A stretch of 64,000 nt of DNA from Stutzerimonas stutzeri (lineage in GTDB: Bacteria > Pseudomonadota > Gammaproteobacteria > Pseudomonadales > Pseudomonadaceae): positions 1,674,001 to 1,738,000 of the forward strand of contig NZ_JAGQFP010000002.1 in the NCBI RefSeq assembly GCF_019090095.1, given 5' to 3'. Position numbers and translations under genes: made by a program. Below, in pieces: positions 56,700 through 64,000 of this stretch. Within the stretch, counting starts at the first letter, position 1. Every line of letters begins with the position of its first letter. Below the pieces are notes generated by a model that saw only the letters and a program-made list of their open reading frames with translations, ran no database searches and was not told the origin of the DNA.

Positions 56700-57215
56700 C
56701 TAACGCCGATTCAGCTGGCGCTTGCGCCAGCTGCGGCTGACCCACCAGCGCCAGTACGCCTGAGTGCCTACATAGCCGAGCAGGGCTGCCACTACGGCGA
56801 CGACGAAGGAGCCTAAGAACAGCGGCTGCCAATGGCTATCGAGCATCTGCCTAACCCATGCAAGGCTCAGTTCCATGGGCATAGGTCGCGCCGGCGTATC
56901 CATCAGCCAGGCGCCGATCTTGTAGTTGCAGTAGAAGACCGGGGGCATCGTCAGCGGATTGGTCAGCCAGACCAGGCCGACAGCGATTGGCAGGTTTGCC
57001 CGAGCGGGTATTGCGCAGAGTGCCGCCGCCAGCATCTGCATGGGCATGGGGATCATCGCCCAGAACAGACCGATGGCCATCGCCCGGGAAACCGAGTGGC
57101 GATTGAGGTGCAGCAAGTTGGGATCATGCGTAAGTGTGCCGAGAAATCGTAGAGACTTGTGCGTCTTGATGCGATCGGGGTGCGGCATGTAGCGTTTGAA
57201 AAAACGACGCGGCAT
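56700..57215 (-). CDS. DUF2062 family membrane protein
   Basis: 171 aa. MPRRFFKRYMPHPDRIKTHKSLRFLGTLTHDPNLLHLNRHSVSRAMAIG and IPMPMQMLAAALCAIPARANLPIAVGLVWLTNPLTMPP are the typical conserved features. Three hydrophobic segments (about 45-70, 75-95 and 135-155) are seen. The family is widespread and uncharacterised. The gene is convergent with lolE, 7 bp away, and divergent from comEC, with a 142-bp gap that holds nothing I can name. Confidence 0.9.
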   Translation of the reverse strand: MPRRFFKRYMPHPDRIKTHKSLRFLGTLTHDPNLLHLNRHSVSRAMAIGLFWAMIPMPMQMLAAALCAIPARANLPIAVGLVWLTNPLTMPPVFYCNYKIGAWLMDTPARPMPMELSLAWVRQMLDSHWQPLFLGSFVVAVVAALLGYVGTQAYWRWWVSRSWRKRQLNRR

Positions 57216-57357
57216 GAAGATTCTCTGGCGGGCTGAATCGCGCCGGATTATGCCTGAAACGAGACCCGGCGCTGAGAGAAGTTTGTGAGCTGGATTCTAC
57301 ACTGCCAGTACGCCGACAGGACGTCGGTATGCCCATGGAATGGAATTCGGAGGTCTC

Positions 57358-59583
57358 ATGCGGGCAGCAATGCTGGCGCTGGCAGCGGGACTCATGCTGC
57401 TGCGCGTTCTACCACAACTTCCACCCCCGTCTGCGCTGCCCCTGATTCTCCTGGCCGGGCTGCTGTTGCTGCCGTCCCGCTGGCGCGTGATCGGATGCTT
57501 TCTCTGCGGGCTGGGCTGGGCCTGTCTGAGCGCTCACTGGGCCGTCAGCGATCGTCTGTCAACGGAGCTCGACGGCCGTACGTTCTGGCTCGAAGGGCAG
57601 GTGACTGGGCTGCCGGATGTTCGCGGCCCAGTGGTGCGCTTCGAGCTGACCAACATCTCCTCACGACATGACGGCCTGCCGTCACGGATGCGCCTGGCGT
57701 GGTACGGCGGGCCGGCCATGCGGGCGGGAGAGCGATGGCGTCTTGCAGCTACGCTGAAGAGGCCGAGGGGACTGGTCAACCCGCAGTCGTTCGACTACGA
57801 AGCCTGGCTCCTGGCGCGTCGAATCGGTGCCAGCGGAACGGTCAAGGCAGGCGAACGCATGGCGTCGGCGGGCGGCGGTGAGGGGTGGCGCGATCGCTTA
57901 CGCCAACGCCTGATGGCGGTCGATGCCCAGGGCCGTGCGGGGGCGATCGCCGCGCTGGTGGTGGGTGACGGCAGCGGCCTGTCGGCGGCCGACTGGCGCG
58001 TTCTCCAGGACACCGGAACCGTGCATCTGATGGTCATCTCGGGCCAGCATGTGGGGATGCTGGCGGGTCTGCTGTACGGTCTGGTTGCGCTGTTGGCGCG
58101 GTGGGGCATCTGGCCGCAGCGCTTTGCCTGGCTGCCCTGTGCCTGTGGCGCGGCGTTGATCGGAGCGCTCGTTTACGGCTGGCTGGCAGGCTTTGGCGTT
58201 CCGGTTCAGCGAGCACTGATCATGGTCGCGCTGGTGCTGCTCTGGCGCTTGCGATTTCGCCACCTCGGCGTGTGGTTGCCGCTGCTCACCGCGATCAATG
58301 GCGTACTGCTGCTCGATCCCCTGGTCGTGCTGCAATCGGGCTTCTGGCTATCGTTCCTGGCGGTGGCACTGCTCGCCTATATCTTTCGCGGGCGGTTGGG
58401 TAGCTGGGGCGGATGGCGCACCTTGGGGCGCGCGCAGTGGGGGATGGCGGTTGGGCTGTTGCCGTTCTTGCTGTTGCTGGGGTTGCCGGTGAGCCTGAGC
58501 GGCCCGGTTGCCAACGTGTTTGCGGTGCCATTGGTCAGTGTGCTGATCGTGCCACTGTCCTTGATGGGCACCGCGCTGCTGTGGCTGCCGGGCATCGGCG
58601 AGGCACTGCTCTGGCTGGCTGGAGGATTGCTGGCGTACCTGTTCGACGCGCTGCGTTGGCTCGCTGGTTGGCACGCGGCTTGGCTGCCCGTTTCCCTCCC
58701 GCTATGGGCTTGGTCGCTGGTCGCGCTTGGGACATTGCTGGTCTTGGCGCCAGCTGGATTGCCTGTTCGGGCGCTGGGGGTGGCGCTACTCGCTCCGCTG
58801 CTGTTCCCTCCGATCGACAAACCGGCCATTGGGCAGGCGGAGGTCTGGGTCCTCGATGTCGGGCAGGGCCTTGCGGTACTGGTGCGCACGCATGAGCATG
58901 CCTTGCTATACGACGCGGGACCGCGCTACGGCGACTTCGATATTGGTGAGCGCGTGGTATCGCCGTCGCTGCGCACGCTGGGTACCGCTGATCTCGATCT
59001 GCTGGTGCTTAGTCATGCCGATAGCGATCATGCGGGCGGTGCGTCCGCCATCCTGCGGCAAAGGCCCGTCGGACGGGTGCTCAGTGGCGAGCCGGAGCGA
59101 TTGCCTGCGGCGCTGGGCGCCGAGGCCTGTCCGTCAGGGCTGCATTGGCGATGGGGTCAGGTCGATTTCACGCTCTGGCGCTGGTCGAAGGCCCGTAACG
59201 GAAACCAGTCGTCCTGCGTGCTGATGGTCGAGGCCAACGGCGAACGCCTGTTACTTACCGGGGACATCGACGTCGCTGCCGAGCAGGCTCTGCTGGCAAG
59301 CGGTATGCCGCTCGACGTGCGTTGGTTGCTGTTGCCGCATCACGGCAGTCACAGCTCGTCGTCCGCGGCCTTCCTCGAGGCAACCAGTGCCGAGGGCGCG
59401 CTCGTGTCGCGCAGTATGCACAACGCCTTTGGGCATCCGCATCCCGACGTCGTAGAGCGGGTCGAGGCCTCCGGAGCGCAGCTTTACGACACGGCCGAGC
59501 AGGGCGCGCTGCAGATCCGTCTCGGGCGCTTCGAGTCCATCCGAGGATTGCGCGCCGAACGTCGGTTCTGGCGGGAAAAATGA
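57358..59583 (+). CDS. comEC: DNA uptake channel ComEC/Rec2
   Basis: 741 aa from ATG 57358 (GGAGGTCTC upstream; a start at 57340 is possible). N-terminal helices and an OB-like DUF4131 region (about 20-165), central Competence membrane domain (about 190-470, including VISGQHVGMLAGLLYGLVALLA), and C-terminal metallo-beta-lactamase domain with LSHADSDHAGG (near 555) and LPHHGSHSSSS. Internalises single-stranded DNA through the inner membrane in natural transformation; the group is naturally competent in many strains. All metal motifs are intact. Confidence 0.96.
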   Translation: MRAAMLALAAGLMLLRVLPQLPPPSALPLILLAGLLLLPSRWRVIGCFLCGLGWACLSAHWAVSDRLSTELDGRTFWLEGQVTGLPDVRGPVVRFELTNISSRHDGLPSRMRLAWYGGPAMRAGERWRLAATLKRPRGLVNPQSFDYEAWLLARRIGASGTVKAGERMASAGGGEGWRDRLRQRLMAVDAQGRAGAIAALVVGDGSGLSAADWRVLQDTGTVHLMVISGQHVGMLAGLLYGLVALLARWGIWPQRFAWLPCACGAALIGALVYGWLAGFGVPVQRALIMVALVLLWRLRFRHLGVWLPLLTAINGVLLLDPLVVLQSGFWLSFLAVALLAYIFRGRLGSWGGWRTLGRAQWGMAVGLLPFLLLLGLPVSLSGPVANVFAVPLVSVLIVPLSLMGTALLWLPGIGEALLWLAGGLLAYLFDALRWLAGWHAAWLPVSLPLWAWSLVALGTLLVLAPAGLPVRALGVALLAPLLFPPIDKPAIGQAEVWVLDVGQGLAVLVRTHEHALLYDAGPRYGDFDIGERVVSPSLRTLGTADLDLLVLSHADSDHAGGASAILRQRPVGRVLSGEPERLPAALGAEACPSGLHWRWGQVDFTLWRWSKARNGNQSSCVLMVEANGERLLLTGDIDVAAEQALLASGMPLDVRWLLLPHHGSHSSSSAAFLEATSAEGALVSRSMHNAFGHPHPDVVERVEASGAQLYDTAEQGALQIRLGRFESIRGLRAERRFWREK

Positions 59584-59654
59584 GAACCGGGGCCGTCGGC
59601 GGCCTGGCGACCCTATGCTAGAGTGGCGCCACTTTTTCGAGGGGGATTCACGTC

Positions 59655-60287
59655 GTGTGGGAGCTGGTTAAAGCAGGTGGCTGGATTATGCTGCCAATCA
59701 TTCTGTGTTCCGTCGCTGCCGCCGGAATCATCGCCGAACGTCTTTGGACGCTGCGACCGAGCCGGGTGACCCCTTCGCACCTGCTCGGCCAGGTATGGAA
59801 ATGGATCAAGGACAAGAAGCTCAGCAACCAGAAGCTGAAGGAGTTGCGGGCGGATTCTCCCTTGGGCGAGATCCTGGCAGCGGGCCTGGCCAACTCCAAG
59901 CATGGTCGGGAAATCATGAAGGAGTGCATCGAGGAAGCGGCGGCGCGCGTCGTTCATGATCTCGAGCGCTACCTCAATGCCTTGGGCACGATCGCCGGCA
60001 TTGCCCCCTTGCTCGGGCTTCTCGGTACGGTGCTTGGAATGATCGAGATATTCGGCGCATTCATGGGGTCCGGGATGGCCAACGCCCCGATGCTCGCATC
60101 AGGTATCTCCAAGGCACTCATCACCACGGCGGCGGGCTTGATGGTCGGCATCCCGGCCTTGTTCTTCCATCGTTTCCTGTTGCGTCGTGTCGAAGAACTG
60201 GTGGTCGGGATGGAGCAGGAAGCGATCAAGCTGGTGGAAGTGGTGCAGGGTGACCGGGACGTCGATCTGGGCGAGGACAAGGCGTGA
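59655..60287 (+). CDS. exbB: ExbB/TolQ-type proton channel subunit
   Basis: 210 aa, GTG start at 59655. Three membrane helices: ILCSVAAAGIIAERLW near 16-31, GTIAGIAPLLGLLGTVLGMIEIFGAF (about 110-135), and ALITTAAGLMVGIPALFFHRFL (about 155-176). The second and third are the hallmark helices of the MotA/TolQ/ExbB family. With ExbD it uses proton flow to energise TonB or an analogous partner. Overlaps exbD by GTGA. Confidence 0.94.
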   Translation: MWELVKAGGWIMLPIILCSVAAAGIIAERLWTLRPSRVTPSHLLGQVWKWIKDKKLSNQKLKELRADSPLGEILAAGLANSKHGREIMKECIEEAAARVVHDLERYLNALGTIAGIAPLLGLLGTVLGMIEIFGAFMGSGMANAPMLASGISKALITTAAGLMVGIPALFFHRFLLRRVEELVVGMEQEAIKLVEVVQGDRDVDLGEDKA

Positions 60288-60712
60288 AGTTTCGTCGTAA
60301 AGCCCGGGAAAACGTCGACATCGGGCTTGCACCGCTAATCGATGTGGTCTTCATCCTGCTGCTGTTCTTCGTGGTCACGACGACCTTTACGCGCGAAACG
60401 CAGCTCAAGGTGGACCTTCCCGAGGCCGCCAGCGGTACACCGCCTGAAGAGGCGGAAAAGAAACAGCTCGAAGTGGTCATCGATGCGGAGGGCGGCTATT
60501 CCCTCAACGGCAAAACGCTGCTCAAACATGATCTGAATACGCTCATGGCTGCATTGGCGAAGGAGTCGGGCGGGGATACCAGCCTGCCGATGATTATCAG
60601 CGCTGACGGTAAAACTCCACATCAGGCCGTCATCACGGCGATGGACGCAGCCGGAAAGCTTGGCTTCGCCCATCTGCGAATCACCACCGTCGAGGCCCAG
60701 CCGGAGCCCTGA
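60284..60712 (+). CDS. exbD: ExbD/TolR-type protein
   Basis: 142 aa, GTG start. Single N-terminal helix [21 protein letters not shown], with the essential Asp near residue 20 ([21 protein letters not shown]), then a periplasmic domain. ExbB and ExbD energise TonB-dependent uptake; there is no tonB or TonB-dependent receptor gene beside this pair, so the partner is elsewhere. Overlaps exbB (GTGA) and lpxK (TGATG). Confidence 0.94.
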   Translation: MKFRRKARENVDIGLAPLIDVVFILLLFFVVTTTFTRETQLKVDLPEAASGTPPEEAEKKQLEVVIDAEGGYSLNGKTLLKHDLNTLMAALAKESGGDTSLPMIISADGKTPHQAVITAMDAAGKLGFAHLRITTVEAQPEP

Positions 60713-61716
60713 TGTCCCTTGCCGATCGTTTGCAGCGCGCCTGGTACGAGGGCCATCCAGCTCTGGCATTACTTGCCCCGCTCGAGGCGCTCTACAGACG
60801 GGTGGTCACCGCAAGGCGCAAGCAGTTTCTGAGTGGTACGACCGATTGCTATCGGGCGCCGGTGCCGGTAGTGGTGGTGGGTAATGTCACTGTCGGGGGC
60901 ACCGGTAAAACGCCATTGATTCTTTGGCTCATCGAGCATTGCCGCCGCCGCGGTTTGAATGTCGGTGTGGTCAGCCGTGGCTACGGTGCCTCGCCTGCCT
61001 CCCATCCATGGCGGGTCCGGGTGGACGACACGGCCGCCGAGGCCGGCGACGAGCCGTTACTGATTGCGCAACGTACAGGCGTGCCGGTGATGATCGATCC
61101 AGACCGTCCCCGCGCTGTTCGCGCGTTGCTCGCGCAAGAGCCGCTCGACCTTATCTTGTGCGACGACGGGCTGCAGCATTACCGGCTGGCACGGGACCTT
61201 GAATTGGTGCTTGTCGACGCGGTCCGCGGCCTGGGTAATCGTCGCTGTCTGCCGGCTGGTCCGCTGCGTGAACCGCCGGAGCGGCTCGAATCGGTCGATG
61301 CGGTGTTATTCAACGGGGCTCTGGCCGATAGCCCGTCCGGTTTTGCCTTTGCGCTGCAGCCGTCCAGATTGATAGAGCTGGCAACTGGGGACCGCTGGCC
61401 GCTGGATCATTTTCCACCGGGTCAGCAGGTTCATGCGGTTGCCGGGATCGGCAATCCGCAGCGTTTCTTCACCACGCTCGAGGCGCTACACTGGCGGCCG
61501 ATTCCGCATGCCTTCGCCGATCACGCCCGTTATAGCCCGGAGCAACTGAGTTTTAGCCCCGAGCTACCGTTGGTGATGACCGAAAAGGATGCGGTCAAAT
61601 GCCGGGCATTCGCGCTGCCGGGCTGGTGTTATCTGCAGGTGCAGGCCGAGCCATCGGCCGCATTCGTGACCTGGTTCGATGCCCAGCTGGACCGATTGCT
61701 GCCCGACTCCCCCTAA
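60712..61716 (+). CDS. lpxK: tetraacyldisaccharide 4'-kinase LpxK
   Basis: 334 aa. N-terminal membrane-associated segment, P-loop [20 protein letters not shown] (about 63-82), [27 protein letters not shown] and [23 protein letters not shown]. Phosphorylates the lipid A disaccharide at the 4' position, the sixth step of the Raetz pathway. Its start overlaps the exbD stop by one base. It precedes Trm112 and kdsB. Confidence 0.96.
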   Translation: MSLADRLQRAWYEGHPALALLAPLEALYRRVVTARRKQFLSGTTDCYRAPVPVVVVGNVTVGGTGKTPLILWLIEHCRRRGLNVGVVSRGYGASPASHPWRVRVDDTAAEAGDEPLLIAQRTGVPVMIDPDRPRAVRALLAQEPLDLILCDDGLQHYRLARDLELVLVDAVRGLGNRRCLPAGPLREPPERLESVDAVLFNGALADSPSGFAFALQPSRLIELATGDRWPLDHFPPGQQVHAVAGIGNPQRFFTTLEALHWRPIPHAFADHARYSPEQLSFSPELPLVMTEKDAVKCRAFALPGWCYLQVQAEPSAAFVTWFDAQLDRLLPDSP

Positions 61717-61762
61717 GCCGCTCGATCTGCCGTGTGCGGTCGGCTGCATCCAAGGACTGCGC

Positions 61763-61948
61763 ATGGATACCAAACTGCTCGATATTCTCGCCTGCCCGCT
61801 GTGCAAGGGCCCGCTGAAGCTGACCGATGACAAGTCCGAACTGATCTGCAAGGCAGACGGTATGGCCTTCCCAGTGCGAGACGGCATTCCGGTCATGCTC
61901 GAGAGCGAAGCTCGTACCCTTGAAGTGGATGAGCGCCTGGACAAATGA
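61763..61948 (+). CDS. Trm112 family zinc-finger-like protein (YcaR type)
   Basis: 61 aa: [39 protein letters not shown]. The CPxC pair and a single later Cys match the YcaR group that lies between lpxK and kdsB in many gammaproteobacteria. Probably a small scaffold or partner protein of a methyltransferase, but bacterial role is not established. Stop overlaps the kdsB start (ATGA). Confidence 0.92.
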   Translation: MDTKLLDILACPLCKGPLKLTDDKSELICKADGMAFPVRDGIPVMLESEARTLEVDERLDK

Positions 61949-62709
61949 CTAACGCCTATACCGTCGTGATCCCAGCGCGTTACGCCTCCAGCCGTCTTCC
62001 AGGCAAGCCTCTGCAGGACATCGCCGGAAAGCCGATGATCCGCCACGTCTGGGAACAGGCCTGCCGTAGCGGAGCGCAGCGGGTCGTGGTGGCCACTGAT
62101 GACGCTCGCATCCTTGAAGCCTGCGAGGGCTTTGGAGCGCAGGTGGTACTGACCGGTGTTGAGCACAATTCCGGGACCGATCGGCTCGCCGAAGTGGCAG
62201 CCAAGCTGGGCTTGGCGGCAGACGCGATAGTGGTCAACGTGCAGGGCGACGAGCCGTTGATCCCCCCGGCGGTGATCGATCAGGTCGCGTGCAACCTTGC
62301 AGCTCACCCCGAGGCTGCGATTGCCACGCTCGCCGAACCGATCGAGGACCCCCTCGCGTTGTTCAATCCGAACGTGGTGAAGGTGCTGAGCGATATCAAT
62401 GGCTTGGCGTTGACGTTCAGCCGAGCGCCGCTACCTTGGGCGCGCGATGAGTTTGCCCTTGGTCGTGACGCCTTGCCCTCTGACGTTCCTTACCGCCGGC
62501 ATATCGGTATTTATGCCTACCGAGCGGGATTCCTCGCTGATTTCGTTGCCTGGGGCCCGTGCTGGTTGGAGAACACCGAATGCCTCGAGCAGCTGCGTGC
62601 GCTCTGGCACGGCAAACGCATACACGTCGCCGATGCGGTCGAGCCACCGCCTGCCGGAGTCGATACCGCTGAGGACCTCGAGCGCGTTCGTAAGCTGCTC
62701 GGAGCCTGA
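61945..62709 (+). CDS. kdsB: 3-deoxy-manno-octulosonate cytidylyltransferase KdsB
   Basis: 254 aa. [25 protein letters not shown] (nucleotide-binding start), [36 protein letters not shown] and [11 protein letters not shown] are all classical. Activates Kdo as CMP-Kdo for addition to lipid A. Overlaps the Trm112 gene and is followed 2 bp later by the phosphatase gene. Confidence 0.96.
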   Translation: MTNAYTVVIPARYASSRLPGKPLQDIAGKPMIRHVWEQACRSGAQRVVVATDDARILEACEGFGAQVVLTGVEHNSGTDRLAEVAAKLGLAADAIVVNVQGDEPLIPPAVIDQVACNLAAHPEAAIATLAEPIEDPLALFNPNVVKVLSDINGLALTFSRAPLPWARDEFALGRDALPSDVPYRRHIGIYAYRAGFLADFVAWGPCWLENTECLEQLRALWHGKRIHVADAVEPPPAGVDTAEDLERVRKLLGA

Positions 62710-62711
62710 AC

Positions 62712-63176
62712 GTGAGGATTCTATTCGTCTGCATGGGCAACATATGCCGTTCGCCCACTGCTGAGGCTGTGTTTCGTAAATGCGTGCAGGACGCTCGGCT
62801 GGAGAGCCATGTCAGCATCGACTCGGCCGGAACCGGTGGCTGGCATGTCGGCAAGGCACCGGATCAGCGTGCATGCCAGGCGGCCGCCCAGCGAGGTTAC
62901 GATCTGAGTGCGCTTAAAGCGCGCCAGGTGGTTGTCGAGGACTTCAGGCGCTTCGACCTGATCCTCGCCATGGATCACGACAATCTGGATCGACTGCAAG
63001 CGCTGCGACCGTCGGATGCCTGTGCCGAGCTTGATCTCTTTCTGCGTCGGTACCGGCTGGGTGAGGATGCTGTACCTGATCCCTACTACGGAGGGGATGA
63101 AGGTTTCGAGCACGTGCTCGATCTGGTGGAGCGTGCGTCGAGAGCGCTGCTCGATGAGATCAAGGAGCGCCTGTGA
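62712..63176 (+). CDS. low-molecular-weight protein tyrosine phosphatase
   Basis: 154 aa, GTG start. The P-loop VCMGNICRSPTAEAVF holds Cys7-x5-Arg13-Ser, and DPYYGGDEGFEHVLDLV (about 117-133) carries the general acid Asp and the conserved Tyr pair. Hydrolyses phosphotyrosine in the cytosol. Overlaps murB by GTGA. The same order kdsB-ptp-murB is found in P. aeruginosa as I recall. Confidence 0.94.
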   Translation: MRILFVCMGNICRSPTAEAVFRKCVQDARLESHVSIDSAGTGGWHVGKAPDQRACQAAAQRGYDLSALKARQVVVEDFRRFDLILAMDHDNLDRLQALRPSDACAELDLFLRRYRLGEDAVPDPYYGGDEGFEHVLDLVERASRALLDEIKERL

Positions 63177-64000
63177 GCCTGTCCGTCGAACAAAACCGTT
63201 CGCTCAAGGAGCTGAACACCTTCGGCGTCGAGGCCCGCAGCGCCTATTTCGCCGAAGCGCACGACGATCAACAGGTCGTCGAAGCGCTAGCCCAGGCGCA
63301 GGCGCTTGGCGTGCCGTTGCTGGTACTCGGCGGTGGCAGCAATCTGGTGCTCACCGAGGATGTGAACGCGTTGGTGCTGCGCATGGCCAGCCGAGGCATC
63401 CGAATACTCGAAGACGATGGTGAGCGTGCGGTGATCGAAGCGGAGGCTGGTGAGCCCTGGCACCCGTTCGTATTGCACAGTCTCAGCCTGGGGCTGTCCG
63501 GGTTGGAAAATCTCAGTCTCATTCCGGGAACCGTTGGCGCCGCGCCGATTCAGAACGTTGGCGCTTACGGTGTCGAAATCAAGGACGTTTTTGCCGGGCT
63601 GACAGCGCTGGATCGGCAAACCGGGCAGCTTGTCGAATTCGATCTGCAGGCGTGCCAGTTCGGCTACCGGGACAGTCTGTTCAAGCGTCAGGCTGGGCGC
63701 TACATCATTCTACGGGTTCGCTTCGCCCTGCAACGCAGCGCGAACCTCAAGCTCGAATACGGTCCCTTGCGCCAGTGGCTCCTTCAGCACGCGATTCAAT
63801 CCCCTACGCCGATCGACGTGAGTCGCGCCGTCTGCGCCATACGTAGTGAGAAACTCCCTGATCCCCAGCAGTTGGGAAATGCCGGCAGCTTCTTCAAGAA
63901 CCCGCTCGTATCCGGAGCAGTAGCCGCTGCCTTGAAACAACGCTTTGCCGATCTGGTTGCGTTTGCGCAGGACGACGGGCAGGTCAAGCTCGCGGCCGGC
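63173..64000 (+). CDS. murB: UDP-N-acetylenolpyruvoylglucosamine reductase MurB, truncated by the window end
   Basis: 276 codons visible of about 340. GTG start. FAD-binding LLVLGGGSNLVL (about 45-56), LSGLENLSLIPGTVGAAPIQNVGAYGVEI (about 108-136, substrate/FAD loop), and GNAGSFFKNP (about 236-245) holding the catalytic Ser. Reduces UDP-GlcNAc-enolpyruvate to UDP-MurNAc with NADPH, the second committed step of peptidoglycan synthesis. Start overlaps the phosphatase stop (GTGA). Confidence 0.96.
   Translation, partial: MSLSVEQNRSLKELNTFGVEARSAYFAEAHDDQQVVEALAQAQALGVPLLVLGGGSNLVLTEDVNALVLRMASRGIRILEDDGERAVIEAEAGEPWHPFVLHSLSLGLSGLENLSLIPGTVGAAPIQNVGAYGVEIKDVFAGLTALDRQTGQLVEFDLQACQFGYRDSLFKRQAGRYIILRVRFALQRSANLKLEYGPLRQWLLQHAIQSPTPIDVSRAVCAIRSEKLPDPQQLGNAGSFFKNPLVSGAVAAALKQRFADLVAFAQDDGQVKLAAG

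Overview
The window reads as chromosomal DNA of a Pseudomonadaceae gammaproteobacterium, most likely of the Stutzerimonas (Pseudomonas) stutzeri group. Evidence: high GC, rpoS followed by a GacA box and an RsmZ-type regulatory RNA, a complete six-subunit Na+-NQR operon, and the gene series mfd / gap / nqrA-F / apbE / nqrM / sthA / lolCDE / comEC / exbBD / lpxK / kdsB / murB, an order I know from Pseudomonas. No rRNA, tRNA, CRISPR array, prophage or transposase was seen. Both ends cut genes: an nlpD-like peptidase 3' end at the left and murB at the right.

Layout. 1-1836: nlpD tail, rpoS, rsmZ with its GacA-type activator site, and a 48-aa gene. 1833-5564: a GNAT-Nudix fusion, a sodium:solute symporter and a small outer-membrane barrel. 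5671-7023: a two-gene cassette of a degenerate HAM1/ITPase-like protein plus a SIR2 protein, the best candidate here for an unusual (probably anti-phage) system. 7141-12995: truncated haemoglobin, universal stress protein, YajD, a YebC-family protein, EamA, a MOSC protein, dGTPase. 13111-14575: sigma-54 promoter and ammonium transporter. 14630-19549: TetR-controlled RND efflux pair. 19577-22578: second TetR gene, divergent from a GST / flavin-split-barrel / degenerate metallo-beta-lactamase operon. 22721-34151: bifunctional peptidoglycan synthase, PhzF, MocR regulator, lone ccoG, CidA/LrgB pair, haloacetate-dehalogenase-like hydrolase, pirin, WrbA, GNAT. 34171-34296: MITE-like element. 34303-41067: mfd followed by a SWIM-SNF2 helicase. 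41226-64000: core metabolism and envelope genes.

How genes work together. Na+-NQR comes with its maturation genes: ApbE attaches FMN to the threonines of NqrB and NqrC, and NqrM supports metal-centre assembly. LolCDE moves lipoproteins to the outer membrane. LpxK and KdsB serve lipid A/Kdo synthesis, and MurB and the GT51 protein serve peptidoglycan. The exbB-to-murB run is tightly packed with stop/start overlaps, apart from a 46-bp gap after lpxK and a 2-bp gap before the phosphatase gene. RpoS and RsmZ at the left end form a stationary-phase/Gac-Rsm regulatory node. All product names rest on reading the translations; no database search was run.
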